Of a stretch of 64,000 bases of DNA, positions 42,217 to 50,817 are shown piece after piece. The translations under genes were made by a program, and so were the position numbers. Position 1 is the first letter of the stretch; each line of letters starts with the position of its first letter. This DNA is from an uncultured Bacilli bacterium (GTDB lineage: Bacteria; Bacillota_I; Bacilli_A; RF39; UBA660), in assembly GCA_944332475.1 (NCBI GenBank), contig CALVKA010000001.1, positions 124,001 through 188,000 of the forward strand, in the 5' to 3' direction. The notes beneath the pieces are model-generated. The model worked only from the letters and a program-made list of their open reading frames with translations, was not told where the DNA came from and searched no databases.

Positions 42217-42996
42217 ATGTATGTGCGAGTGTTAATTACAGGAGCATCTTCTGGGATTGGTTATCAGGTGGGTAAAATATTGGCTAGTCGTGGACACTTA
42301 GTTTATATGACATGTAGAACTATCAAAGAAGTGTTTTATCTAAGAAAGAAGTTGGAAAGAGAAGGGGTAGGGGCTATTTGTTTGAAGCTAGATTTACTTT
42401 CTTCTGATATAGATGTGGTTGATTCTTTAGATATTGATTGTTTGTTTAATCATGCTGGTATTGGTACTGCTGGTAGTATTTTATTGATGGATGAGGAAAG
42501 TTTACGTGATGTTTATGAAGTCAATATTTTTCGTTCTTTTTTGTTGTTGAAGAAGGTCTATGCTCATATGAAGGAGAAAAATATTGCTGGGAAGATTTTT
42601 GTTACATCTTCTTTGATAGGAATGTTTCCGATTCCTTTTTTTGGTGTTTATAGTTCGAGTAAGGCAGCGATTTCTCAACTGGTTAGAACGTTACAAAAGG
42701 AAAGTAAGGTTTTAAGAGATGGTATTTCTTTTTGTTTAGTGGAACCTGGAGCTTATGCGACAGGGTTTAATCAGGTTATGATTGATCGAGTAGAACGTTA
42801 TCAAGAGTTATCACCTCAGTTTCTTTCTGTTCATCGATATCAAAGGAGTTTGTTTTGTTTATTAGAATCTAAAAACATAGAGAAGTTAGCTTATAAAATT
42901 GTTTGTGAAATGGAGCAAAAAAAAACGAAGAGGATTCTTCGTATTCCTTGGATACAAGGTATCTTTTTGAAATTATATTTCTTTTTCTTTGGTTAA
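42217..42996 (+). CDS. Short-chain dehydrogenase/reductase
   Basis: This 259-residue SDR has the Rossmann motif TGASSGIGYQ, NHAG in place of the usual NNAG, the active-site Ser in FVTSSLIG and YSSSK with the catalytic Tyr and Lys. Substrate unknown. ATG 42217 is chosen; the ribosome site GGTG is weak. The C-terminus is basic and aromatic (KLYFFFFG) and might associate with membrane. The end overlaps a convergent gene by four bases. Confidence 0.9.
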   Translation: MYVRVLITGASSGIGYQVGKILASRGHLVYMTCRTIKEVFYLRKKLEREGVGAICLKLDLLSSDIDVVDSLDIDCLFNHAGIGTAGSILLMDEESLRDVYEVNIFRSFLLLKKVYAHMKEKNIAGKIFVTSSLIGMFPIPFFGVYSSSKAAISQLVRTLQKESKVLRDGISFCLVEPGAYATGFNQVMIDRVERYQELSPQFLSVHRYQRSLFCLLESKNIEKLAYKIVCEMEQKKTKRILRIPWIQGIFLKLYFFFFG

Positions 42997-43334
42997 CTTC
43001 TTTTTCTGTTTTGTTTTCTTTTTAACTCTAATTTTTTTGCTTCTTCTTCTGTTACATCGATAGAATGAAGCGTGCTTGTATCAAGATAAGGCACAGGCCC
43101 TTCTTTTTTTAAAAGATTTATATCAGGGTGCCTTTTCGCATGCCCTGTTAACCAATCTGTAGCTTCTTCTAGGGTGTTTGTTGGGTTTCCGTTTTCTACA
43201 GTAATCATTCTGCCAAATAAGCCTTGATAATACATTACATTTTTTCTCAATGTTACATGTTCAAATCTTAATGGATCTAGATTTGCTACTTTTAGGCCGT
43301 TGATATTGGCACTATAATATTGTCTTTGTCTCAT
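42993..43334 (-). CDS. Hypothetical protein
   Basis: The 113-residue basic protein contains GLKVANLDPLRFEHVTLRKNVMYYQGLFGRMITVENG and a conserved-looking TDWLTGHAKRHPD. No signal or membrane segment is present. I do not recognise the family. AAGGAG precedes the ATG, and a TATAAT on the same strand (43361-43356) is the likely -10. Confidence 0.7.
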   Translation of the reverse strand: MRQRQYYSANINGLKVANLDPLRFEHVTLRKNVMYYQGLFGRMITVENGNPTNTLEEATDWLTGHAKRHPDINLLKKEGPVPYLDTSTLHSIDVTEEEAKKLELKRKQNRKRS

Positions 43335-43503
43335 AATTATCTCCTTAGTAGCTATATTATACCTTAAATCTATGTTTTTGTATACTATTTAATTCTTTAA
43401 TTTTAAGAGTTGTGGTTATTGCCTTTGCCATGAAATTTTCTATGTTTGTCTCATTATCATTATTTTATTGTCTTTTATATGAAACGGGCAAAGGGTAAAA
43501 GGG

Positions 43504-43786
43504 TTGACAAGTGAGGAATGATATGATAAAGTCTTGGTATCTCAAACGAAAACGAGGACCAAGAGGAGTAAATTACTAATCATCTAAAGCGAATTTGGGT
43601 TGATGGGAGCCAAAGAGATGGGAGATAGTTGAAAAGAACTTGTGAGTAACTTTTGGGAATGCTATTTTTTAGTAGAGTATATTAGTTCGGGTGATTCCGT
43701 TAGCAAAGTAAGGCGGCTGGTTATATACTAGCAATTAGGGTGGTACCGCGTTTAAAACGTCTCTATTTTTTGAGGCGTTTTTTTTA
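43504..43786 (+). promoter_or_regulatory. T-box riboswitch of argH
   Basis: The T-box AGGGTGGTACCGCG is at 43737-43750. Its terminator pairs 43756-43763 with 43772-43779 and ends in T8. TTGACA at 43504-43509 is the likely -35. Stem I has AGTA (43567-43570), GAA (43631-43633) and a CAAG/CTTG lower helix. The 3' side of the specifier loop has eight bases instead of seven. The codon is AAG (Lys) counted from GAA, or AGA (Arg, 43635-43637) counted from the lower helix. AGA fits argH. A hairpin at 43532-43564 would compete with stem I. Confidence 0.88.
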
Positions 43787-43882
43787 TAATATAAGGAGGG
43801 TGTTTTATGAAATAGGTGATAATGGTTTGTAAATATATATAGTCTATTTAATAGAATTATGGAAAAAGGAGGAAAAAATAAT

Positions 43883-45259
43883 ATGGTAATGTGGGAAGGA
43901 AGATTTAAAAAAGAGATTGATAAGAGAACTAATGACTTTAATTCTTCTATTAGTTTTGATAAAAGAATGTATAAACAAGATATTACTGGTAGTATTGCTC
44001 ATGCAACTATGCTTGGCAAGTGTGGAATTATTGCTTCAGAAGAAAGTGATAAGATTATAGCTGGACTTAAAGATATTTTGAAGGATTTAGAAAGTGGTTG
44101 CTTAGAGTTTGATATGGATGCGGAAGATATTCATATGTTTATTGAAAGTGAGCTTACTAAACGAATTGGTGATGCTGGAAAGAGACTTCATACAGCACGT
44201 AGTCGTAATGATCAAGTAGCTTTGGATTTAAGACTTTACATGCGTGATGAAATAAAAGAAATTATTGATTTATTAAAAGAATTAATGGGAGGGCTTATTA
44301 AGAAAGCAGAAGAAAATTATAAGACAATTATGCCAGGTTATACGCATTTGCAAAGAGCTCAACCTATTACTTTAGCTCATTATTTTATGGCATATGTAGA
44401 AATGTTTAAAAGGGATATTTTAAGACTTAAGGATGCTAATAAGAGAATGAATGAAAATCCACTTGGAAGTTGTGCACTTGCTGGAACGACCTATAAAACG
44501 GATAGATATATGACTAGTGAATTATTAGGGTTTGATGGGCCTTGTTTAAATAGTTTAGACGGAGTGTCAGATAGAGATTATGCAATTGAAATAGCTTCGG
44601 CTTTATCTATTATTATGATGCATATGTCAAGAATTAGTGAAGAGTTTGTTATGTGGAGTAGTCATGAATTTAAATTTATTGAACTAGACGATGCATTTTC
44701 AACAGGATCTTCTATTATGCCACAAAAAAAGAATCCAGATATTACAGAGTTAATTAGAGGTAAAAGTGGTAGGGTGTATGGTGATTTGATGGCTTTATTA
44801 ACTATGATGAAGTCTTTACCACTTGCTTATGATAAAGATATGCAGGAAGATAAAGAAGCTATATTTGATGCTGTAGATAATGTAAAAATGTGTCTATATA
44901 CTTTTATTCCAATGTTAGCTAGTACAACATTCTTAAAGGATAATATGCTTAAGGCGGCGAAAAAAGGCTTTATCAATGCAACAGATGCAGCTGATTATTT
45001 AGTTAAGAAAGGTCTACCATTTAGAACAGCTTATAAAATTACTGGTTCTATTGTTGGTTATGCTATTGATCATGATAAAACTTTAGACACCCTTAGTTTA
45101 GATGAATATAAGAAATTTTCAGAGTTATTTGATAAAGATATTTATGAATATATCGACCTTAATAAAGCTGTAAGCGATAGAACTGTTGTAGGTGGTCCAG
45201 CACCAGAGACTGTAAAAAGTCATGTGGAAGCAATCAAAGAATTCTTAAAAGAGAACTAG
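43883..45259 (+). CDS. argH: Argininosuccinate lyase
   Basis: This 458-residue fumarase/aspartase-superfamily enzyme splits argininosuccinate to arginine and fumarate. Signatures: MWEGRFKKEIDKRTNDFNSS, TARSRNDQVALDLRLYMRD, PGYTHLQRAQPITLAHY and GSSIMPQKKNPDITELIRGK with the catalytic serine loop. ATG 43883 lies ten bases after AGGAGG. argG and the rest of arginine synthesis are not in the window, so argH stands alone behind its own T-box. Confidence 0.96.
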   Translation: MVMWEGRFKKEIDKRTNDFNSSISFDKRMYKQDITGSIAHATMLGKCGIIASEESDKIIAGLKDILKDLESGCLEFDMDAEDIHMFIESELTKRIGDAGKRLHTARSRNDQVALDLRLYMRDEIKEIIDLLKELMGGLIKKAEENYKTIMPGYTHLQRAQPITLAHYFMAYVEMFKRDILRLKDANKRMNENPLGSCALAGTTYKTDRYMTSELLGFDGPCLNSLDGVSDRDYAIEIASALSIIMMHMSRISEEFVMWSSHEFKFIELDDAFSTGSSIMPQKKNPDITELIRGKSGRVYGDLMALLTMMKSLPLAYDKDMQEDKEAIFDAVDNVKMCLYTFIPMLASTTFLKDNMLKAAKKGFINATDAADYLVKKGLPFRTAYKITGSIVGYAIDHDKTLDTLSLDEYKKFSELFDKDIYEYIDLNKAVSDRTVVGGPAPETVKSHVEAIKEFLKEN

Positions 45260-45271
45260 GTTCTCTTTTTT
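45247..45271 (+). terminator. Terminator at the end of argH
   Basis: AAAAGAGAAC (45247-45256) pairs with GTTCTCTTTT (45260-45269); the stop codon is in the loop. Confidence 0.8.
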
Positions 45272-45512
45272 GTTTAAAAATTTAGTATTCTAAAAATTTT
45301 AGTAGTTATATTAATATCTGTTTGTAAATAATTCGCATAAATTTGGGAGAGTGAATATTAATTCATAAGTTGAAAAGATGTAATGTGGATAGTCTTAACA
45401 GTTTTCATATTTTATTAATAAATAGGAAGAAAAATTAAATATTAATAATGAATATAAATAAAATATATACTGATATAGAAAATATATGAATGGGAGATTT
45501 CGTCTAAGAGAA

Positions 45513-45552
45513 AACGGAGAAAAATTAAAAAAACGGAGAAAAATTAAAAAAA
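45513..45552 (+). repeat. Tandem 20-bp repeat, two copies
   Basis: AACGGAGAAAAATTAAAAAA is present twice head to tail, immediately upstream of the tRNA promoter. It is probably a simple duplication. Confidence 0.7.
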
Positions 45553-45554
45553 TA

Positions 45555-45583
45555 TTGTCAAATTTTTTTTATTATGTTACAAT
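45555..45583 (+). promoter_or_regulatory. Promoter of tRNA-Met
   Basis: TTGTCA, a 17-base spacer and TACAAT with an upstream TG, 19 bases before the tRNA 5' end. Confidence 0.75.
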
Positions 45584-45602
45584 TATATTGCTTACGTTTT
45601 AT

Positions 45603-45679
45603 GGCGATGTAGCTCAGCTGGCTAGAGCGTCTGGTTCATACCCAGAAGGTCGGGGGTTCGATTCCCTCCGTCGCTACCA
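45603..45679 (+). tRNA. tRNA-Met (CAT), elongator type
   Basis: The 77-base cloverleaf starts GGCGATG and ends with encoded CCA. The anticodon stem TCTGG/CCAGA encloses TTCATAC, anticodon CAT. The T arm is CGGGGGTTCGATTCCCTCC. The G1-U72 wobble and overall sequence match Bacillus elongator tRNA-Met and lack the three G-C pairs of an initiator. Confidence 0.93.
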
Positions 45680-45690
45680 ATTGTGAATTC

Positions 45691-45713
45691 AAGTCTAGTA
45701 TTGCTAGACTTTT
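45691..45713 (+). terminator. Terminator after tRNA-Met
   Basis: AAGTCTAG (45691-45698) pairs with CTAGACTT (45704-45711), followed by T. Confidence 0.8.
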
Positions 45714-45806
45714 TATTTTATGTTACATTTTTTATAGTATTTAATATAAGATATTCTTAATTTATTTTGATTCTGTTCTATGAAAGATAGTATTGTTTTA
45801 TTTTTA

Positions 45807-45815
45807 TGATATAAT
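45807..45815 (+). promoter_or_regulatory. Extended -10 promoter
   Basis: TGATATAAT lies 71 bases before the membrane protein gene at 45886; no clear -35 is seen. Confidence 0.45.
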
Positions 45816-45885
45816 TAAATTACAGTGAAGTTAAAAGGTGTAGAAATTTTTATTTACTGTCTTTGTTGTCGAAAGGGAAAACGGT

Positions 45886-46827
45886 ATGAAAAAAGTATTT
45901 CATTATTTAAGTGGTATTTTTTGTTTTATTTTGATTGTATTAGGTGGTTTTATTTCTTATTTTTCTTTTCAAAATGATGGGGTTGCAGAATTATTTTTTA
46001 TCTTTGGCATTGTTCAGTGTGTTTGGGCATTCATTATGTTTGTAGTTGGAGTTTTTTTGCCAAAAGAACCTCGTTATCTTAGCAAAGGTTCTCAGAGAAT
46101 TTTGAAATTTATATTGGTTTTATCTTTGATTGGCGGAAGAAATACTACCTCATTATCCGCTAAGGATGTGGCAGAGGGAAGAATTGCAATTCAGCGTTTT
46201 TGGGAGCCGGCTTTTCCTATGTGTTGGTTTTTCTTTGAAATTATATTATTTACTTTTTCAATGGAAGGAATCGGTTTTTATATTCTTATTGCTTCAGAAG
46301 TATGTTCATTACTTTTGGTTTTAAGTACCCTGGGTTGGAGTATTTGCTATAGAAAAGAAAAAGGTAATTTTCGATGGATTAATGTCATAGTACCAACGCT
46401 TTTGATAATTGTTATATTTGGATTTATATTTGGAGTTGTATGGATAAGAAACTTGATAGAGGGACCTTCTTTACATGAGAAACTTACAGATACGCAAAAC
46501 GAAATTAATCGTACCTTGGATTCTTACGATGCAAACTTAGAAGATAATATACTATCAGAATCAGATTCTTTGAGTATGGATGATATTATTTCATTGGTAC
46601 GTCAGGATTTCAATCAAGATATGTATTATCGTTTGGTTGTAGGTGAAGATGATACTTATAATATGATTGTTTGGAATGATGATAGTGATGAAATTACTGT
46701 CTATCAATTTCGTAAGGAAGGAGAATTATATCATCTTATTCAAGTTTTTCAGTCAACGACTATAACGAAAGAAGATGTAGTTGGAAAAGAAGATGGAGTT
46801 ATTTCCATTGATTCAGGAAGGCGGTAA
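45886..46827 (+). CDS. Integral membrane protein of unknown function
   Basis: The 313 residues contain about five hydrophobic helices in the first 190. A soluble C-terminal domain (about 195-313) is acidic and ends DGVISIDSGRR. No family is recognised. It is 45 bases before the serpin gene with no terminator between, so the two are probably cotranscribed. This raises the possibility of a shared role in protease control, which is inference only. Confidence 0.75.
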   Translation: MKKVFHYLSGIFCFILIVLGGFISYFSFQNDGVAELFFIFGIVQCVWAFIMFVVGVFLPKEPRYLSKGSQRILKFILVLSLIGGRNTTSLSAKDVAEGRIAIQRFWEPAFPMCWFFFEIILFTFSMEGIGFYILIASEVCSLLLVLSTLGWSICYRKEKGNFRWINVIVPTLLIIVIFGFIFGVVWIRNLIEGPSLHEKLTDTQNEINRTLDSYDANLEDNILSESDSLSMDDIISLVRQDFNQDMYYRLVVGEDDTYNMIVWNDDSDEITVYQFRKEGELYHLIQVFQSTTITKEDVVGKEDGVISIDSGRR

Positions 46828-46872
46828 AATTTATAAATATGTATTGTTTCGTCGTAAAGAAGGAGTGTGGTA

Positions 46873-48027
46873 ATGATGAAAAAAGAAAATGTAATAGATA
46901 ATAGTTTTGACTTTTGTATGGAGTTTTTACGTCTAGAAAATAATCAGAAAAATAAAGTATATAGCCCATTATCAATTTTTTATGCTTTAAAAATGCTAAG
47001 TGAGGGAGCAAAGGGTAGAACGAAAGAGCAAGTAGATTGCGTTATTAAAAATTTGGATTTGATAACATATTCTAATATAGATTCTGTTTTTTCTTCGGCG
47101 AATGCTATTTTTATTCAAAATAATTATGCTGAATGCGTAAGAGATGATTATAAAAATCGATTGATGGGAGATTATGCTGCTAGTGTTATTTATGATTCAT
47201 TTCAGAGTGCTAAACATATCAATGATTGGATTTCTAAGGAAACTTTTGGCATTATTCCTAATATGTTATCAGATGATATGATAGATTCAGAAGAGACTAA
47301 GATGCTATTAGTGAATGCTTTGGCTCTAGATATGGAGTGGGTTGTTTCTTTTGATTATACTAGAAGTGGTGAATTTTATCTTTCTGATGGAACTTCGATG
47401 AAGGCTACTACTATGCATCGAGAGTGTGTCTCCTATTATAAGGACGATGCTGTAACGGCAGTTCGATTGGGTTTGAAAGAGTATGAGAATATGAAATTAG
47501 AATTTGTTGCGATTATGCCTGAAAAAAGAGACTTATCTGATTATATTATGAACTTCTCTAAAGATGACTTTGATAATATTATAGAAAATATAAAGTATTC
47601 TGTTTCTTTTACTTCTGCTAATTTGAATATTCCAAAATTTTCGTTTGAATATAATTTGAACTTTAAGAATGATTTAATGCGTTTGGGTATTACTGATGTT
47701 TTTAATCGTGAGCTTGCTAATTTATCTAATATGTGTGATGTTAAGAGGGCGAGTGATAACCTTTTTTTCAGTGGCGCTTATCATAAAGCGAAAATTGATT
47801 TTACAGAAGCTGGAATTAAAGCAGCAGCTGTTACGGTATTTGGTGCTATTGATACTGGTTTTGCTGAAGAAAAAAAACCGCCTATTATTATTAACATTAA
47901 CAAACCTTTTTTATATTTTATTAGAGATAGTTTTACTGGGCAAATTTTGTTTGTGGGAACGGTTTATAGACCAAACTCATGGGCAGATGATGAAGCTAGT
48001 TATCGAAATCAAAAATATTATTTTTAG
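46873..48027 (+). CDS. Serpin-family protease inhibitor, apparently cytoplasmic
   Basis: This 384-residue protein is a clear serpin: VYSPLSIFYALKMLSEGAKGRTKEQV in helix B, MLLVNALALDMEW, the hinge TEAGIKAAAVT with small residues as needed for loop insertion, and the C-terminal INKPFLYFIRDSFTGQILFVGTVYRP. The reactive loop is about VTVFGAIDTGFAEEKKP; the exact P1 cannot be fixed. No signal peptide is present: the chain begins almost at helix A. Serpins trap serine or cysteine proteases irreversibly. The target is unknown. Confidence 0.93.
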   Translation: MMKKENVIDNSFDFCMEFLRLENNQKNKVYSPLSIFYALKMLSEGAKGRTKEQVDCVIKNLDLITYSNIDSVFSSANAIFIQNNYAECVRDDYKNRLMGDYAASVIYDSFQSAKHINDWISKETFGIIPNMLSDDMIDSEETKMLLVNALALDMEWVVSFDYTRSGEFYLSDGTSMKATTMHRECVSYYKDDAVTAVRLGLKEYENMKLEFVAIMPEKRDLSDYIMNFSKDDFDNIIENIKYSVSFTSANLNIPKFSFEYNLNFKNDLMRLGITDVFNRELANLSNMCDVKRASDNLFFSGAYHKAKIDFTEAGIKAAAVTVFGAIDTGFAEEKKPPIIININKPFLYFIRDSFTGQILFVGTVYRPNSWADDEASYRNQKYYF

Positions 48028-48041
48028 TTTTGTTTGAAATA

Positions 48042-48071
48042 AAAATGTAAGTAATAGATACTTACATTTTT
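48042..48071. terminator. Bidirectional terminator after the serpin gene
   Basis: TGTAAGTA (48046-48053) pairs with TACTTACA (48059-48066), flanked by A and T runs. Confidence 0.8.
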
Positions 48072-48379
48072 TAAATATAAAAAATAGGAGAGTTGTTTGG
48101 AGATGGTGGAGTAGAAGTAGCGGTTGTGTTTTCTACTGGTTGTGTTTGTTCTTGCGGTGTATTATCATTTAAGGATCCTGCTATACGAAATAGTGTTTTT
48201 GCGTTATTTACAATTGGTTTTATTTGGTAGACAACGGGTATTGCTTGATTGATAACGCCTAAAGTTTTTTGTGTTTCGTCTAATAGTGTAGACCAATTTA
48301 CTGCTTTTATAGCATTTAATCCTCTTGTTAATAATCCAGTTCTTGATGCTGTCGATATTAAATAGGGATTAGGATACAT
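48071..48379 (-). CDS. VrrA/YqfQ-like protein
   Basis: This 102-residue protein resembles YqfQ. It has a MYPNPYL start, a Gly/Arg-containing N-terminus, NWSTLLDETQKTLGVINQAIPVVYQIKPIVNNAKTLF in the middle and a Pro/Thr-rich tail. Function unknown. The start is ATG 48379 with GAGGTG upstream, rather than an in-frame ATG 16 codons earlier without a ribosome site. A short noncoding gap leads to the divergent pilC gene. Confidence 0.75.
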   Translation of the reverse strand: MYPNPYLISTASRTGLLTRGLNAIKAVNWSTLLDETQKTLGVINQAIPVVYQIKPIVNNAKTLFRIAGSLNDNTPQEQTQPVENTTATSTPPSPNNSPIFYI

Positions 48380-48489
48380 ATCATCACCTCTTATCTTAAT
48401 ATATGTCAATTGAAAAGAAAAGTTCATTTACTTATTTTCAAAAAAAATATGTTATGATATACTTATGTAAGAATAGGGAGTGATGTAGT

Positions 48490-49980
48490 GTGAACAAGTT
48501 ATTGAAACCATTTGTTAGTATTTATCATGGTGTTCAAGCGACTGGACGTTTACCTAAAAAGTTATTTCATAAAACAGAAGAAGTGGTAGAAAATGTACAA
48601 AATAGTAATGCAGTAATGGCTAGCACTGTACCATCTTCACCGGAACAAAAAAAAGAAAAACACTCCTTCTTTAAAAAGAAAAAAAAAGAGGATCAATCTT
48701 CTACTCCCTCTGAAAATGAGTTTTCACAAGATGTGGGTATTCAAAAACGTGATCAAAATAGTCCAGAGAAACCATTGATTAAGTATCGTTATGTTGTTAT
48801 TAATGCAATGGGTAAGAAGGAGAAAGGAACTTTTGAAGCGGAAAATGAAGCAGAAGTTCGTAGTTTTTTAACTTCACAAGATTATGAAGTTGTTTCTGTT
48901 ACTGTTCGTCCAGCTTATGATATTGATATTAATGATCATGCAAAGATGAAAGTTTCTGATTTATCTTTTTCTTTAACACAGTTATCCACTTATATTAAAT
49001 CTGGTATCCCACTTGTTGATGCTGTTAGGATTTTAGCCAAACAATCTAGTAAGCCTGCTTCTAAGAAAGTGTTTCAACGATTGGTTTATGAATTATTAAA
49101 GGGAGAAAATTTATCTTCTGCTATGGAGAAACAAAAAACGGTTTTTCCAAAGCTACTTGTTAATATGGTAAAGACTGCTGAAATGACAGGCGATTTGCCT
49201 TCTATTTTGGATGATATGGCTGATTATTATACTTCTATGGAACGTACTCGTAAGCAAATGATTAGTGCTATGACTTATCCTTGTGTTGTTTTGACTATTG
49301 CTTTTGGTGTACTTATTTTTATGCTTACTTATTTGGTTCCACAATTTGCAACGATGTTTGAAAGTAATGATGCAGAGTTACCAGCACTTACTTTAGCTAT
49401 TCTTGGTGCTAGTGATTTTATTAAGAACAATTACCTTATTTTGATTGTAGTTATTGTTGGACTGGTGGTTACTTTTATCATTTTATATAAAAAATTGATT
49501 AGTTTCCGTACTGCAGTTCAAACATTTTTGATGCATGTTCCTGTTGTAAAGAGTATTATCATTTATAATGAGGTGGCTAACTTCACGAAGACTTTTGCTT
49601 CTTTACTTAACCATGGTGTTTTTATTACGGATAGTATGGAAATATTATCTAAGATTACGAATAATGAGATATATAAGAGAATTATCAATAAAACATTGCA
49701 TAATCTTGGTAAGGGAGATTCTATTTCTGAATCGTTTAGAGGAGAGTGGGCTTTTCCTGTCGTTGCTTATGAGATGTTGGTTACTGGAGAATCTACTGGA
49801 CAACTTGGTCTAATGATGGAAAAAGTTGCAGATCATTTCCAGGCTTTGCATAAATCTGTTATTGATCAGTTAAAGAGTTTGATGGAACCTCTTATGATTT
49901 GTGCTTTGGCTGTTGTTGTTGGTATTATCTTGTTGTCTATTGTTCAACCTATGTTTAGTATTTACGGACAGCTTCAGTAA
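48490..49980 (+). CDS. pilC: Type IV pilus inner-membrane platform protein (PilC/GspF/ComGB family)
   Basis: The 496 residues have a long charged, disordered N-terminal extension (about 1-95, with runs of Lys), a short ARI-like module YRYVVINAMGKKEKGTFEAENEAEV, and two GspF domains. The first contains LSTYIKSGIPLVDAVRIL and MVKTAEMTGDLPSILDDMA; the second contains FASLLNHGVFITDSMEIL and VTGESTGQLGLMMEKVA. Three membrane helices are visible. It couples the cytoplasmic ATPase to pilin assembly. GTG start. Followed 13 bases later by the peptidase. Confidence 0.94.
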   Translation: MNKLLKPFVSIYHGVQATGRLPKKLFHKTEEVVENVQNSNAVMASTVPSSPEQKKEKHSFFKKKKKEDQSSTPSENEFSQDVGIQKRDQNSPEKPLIKYRYVVINAMGKKEKGTFEAENEAEVRSFLTSQDYEVVSVTVRPAYDIDINDHAKMKVSDLSFSLTQLSTYIKSGIPLVDAVRILAKQSSKPASKKVFQRLVYELLKGENLSSAMEKQKTVFPKLLVNMVKTAEMTGDLPSILDDMADYYTSMERTRKQMISAMTYPCVVLTIAFGVLIFMLTYLVPQFATMFESNDAELPALTLAILGASDFIKNNYLILIVVIVGLVVTFIILYKKLISFRTAVQTFLMHVPVVKSIIIYNEVANFTKTFASLLNHGVFITDSMEILSKITNNEIYKRIINKTLHNLGKGDSISESFRGEWAFPVVAYEMLVTGESTGQLGLMMEKVADHFQALHKSVIDQLKSLMEPLMICALAVVVGIILLSIVQPMFSIYGQLQ

Positions 49981-49993
49981 AGGAGAGTGTAAG

Positions 49994-50755
49994 ATGGAAA
50001 TTTTATATTTTATACTTTTCTTTTGTCTGGGTGCATGTCTTGGAGGATTCTATACTGCTTTAGCAGGACGTTTAGCAGCTGAAAATTATAAATTTTTACC
50101 TTATACTTGTGATGCTTGTCATCATAATTTATCGTTGTGGGAATCCATTCCTCTTTTTTCTTATGTATTTTTAAAGGGTAAGTGTCATTATTGTCATAAA
50201 AAAATTGATGTTATGGAACCATTAATGGAGTTATTTACGGGAATTTTATTCATGGTTGCTTTTTATAGTTTTGGATTTTCCTGGGAGTTATTGATTGCTT
50301 TAGGTGTTGTTTCGCTACTTATTATAGTGACTGTTAGTGATTTAAATTATTTAATTATTCCAGATGAAGTTTTGATATTCTTTATTTTATATTTTATTAT
50401 TGTTCAATTTTTCTCTATTGGTATTATGGGGGTATTTCAACATATTATAACAGGCGTTGGACTTTTTCTTTTAATGTATTTTATTATGTGGATTGGAGAA
50501 AAAACATTAAAAAAGGAAAGTCTAGGAGGCGGGGATGTTAAAATGATGTTCTTGTTTGGACTTGTCTTGGATCCTTTGCTTGGTACGGTAGCAATATTTT
50601 TAGGTAGTGTTTTTGCATTACCAATGTCTTTGTTTTTACTATATAAAAATCATGAGAAAGTAATTCCTTTTGGACCATTTTTATTATTAGCGTTTACTTT
50701 CTTATATTTTACGAAAATAACACCGGAAGCATTGATCGCCTGGTTTGGTTTTTAA
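49994..50755 (+). CDS. pilD: Prepilin peptidase (PilD/ComC/GspO family)
   Basis: This 253-residue polytopic aspartyl protease removes prepilin leaders. The N-terminal domain has zinc cysteines CDAC and CHYC. The two catalytic aspartates are in VSDLNYLIIPDE and GGGDVKMMFLFG. Targets in this window include the pilins at 8690, 9337, 35568, 36119 and 58282. ATG 49994 follows AAGGAGAG. It is in an operon with pilC. Confidence 0.94.
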   Translation: MEILYFILFFCLGACLGGFYTALAGRLAAENYKFLPYTCDACHHNLSLWESIPLFSYVFLKGKCHYCHKKIDVMEPLMELFTGILFMVAFYSFGFSWELLIALGVVSLLIIVTVSDLNYLIIPDEVLIFFILYFIIVQFFSIGIMGVFQHIITGVGLFLLMYFIMWIGEKTLKKESLGGGDVKMMFLFGLVLDPLLGTVAIFLGSVFALPMSLFLLYKNHEKVIPFGPFLLLAFTFLYFTKITPEALIAWFGF

Positions 50756-50817
50756 TAGAAACTAAGGCTTTCTTTTTTTTTAAATTTATTGTACGATATA
50801 TGAAGTAGGTGATGAGG

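Larger units (their letters stand above)
45272..45602 (+). other. AT-rich gene-free stretch before tRNA-Met
   Basis: This is about 330 bases of very AT-rich DNA without a supported gene. An open frame at 45486-45686 runs through the tRNA and is discarded. The stretch holds the tandem repeat at 45513-45552 and the tRNA promoter; nothing else is seen. Confidence 0.6.

Noticed and set aside
45486-45686. 66-codon open frame
   Set aside because: It runs through the tRNA-Met gene and its promoter and has no ribosome site.
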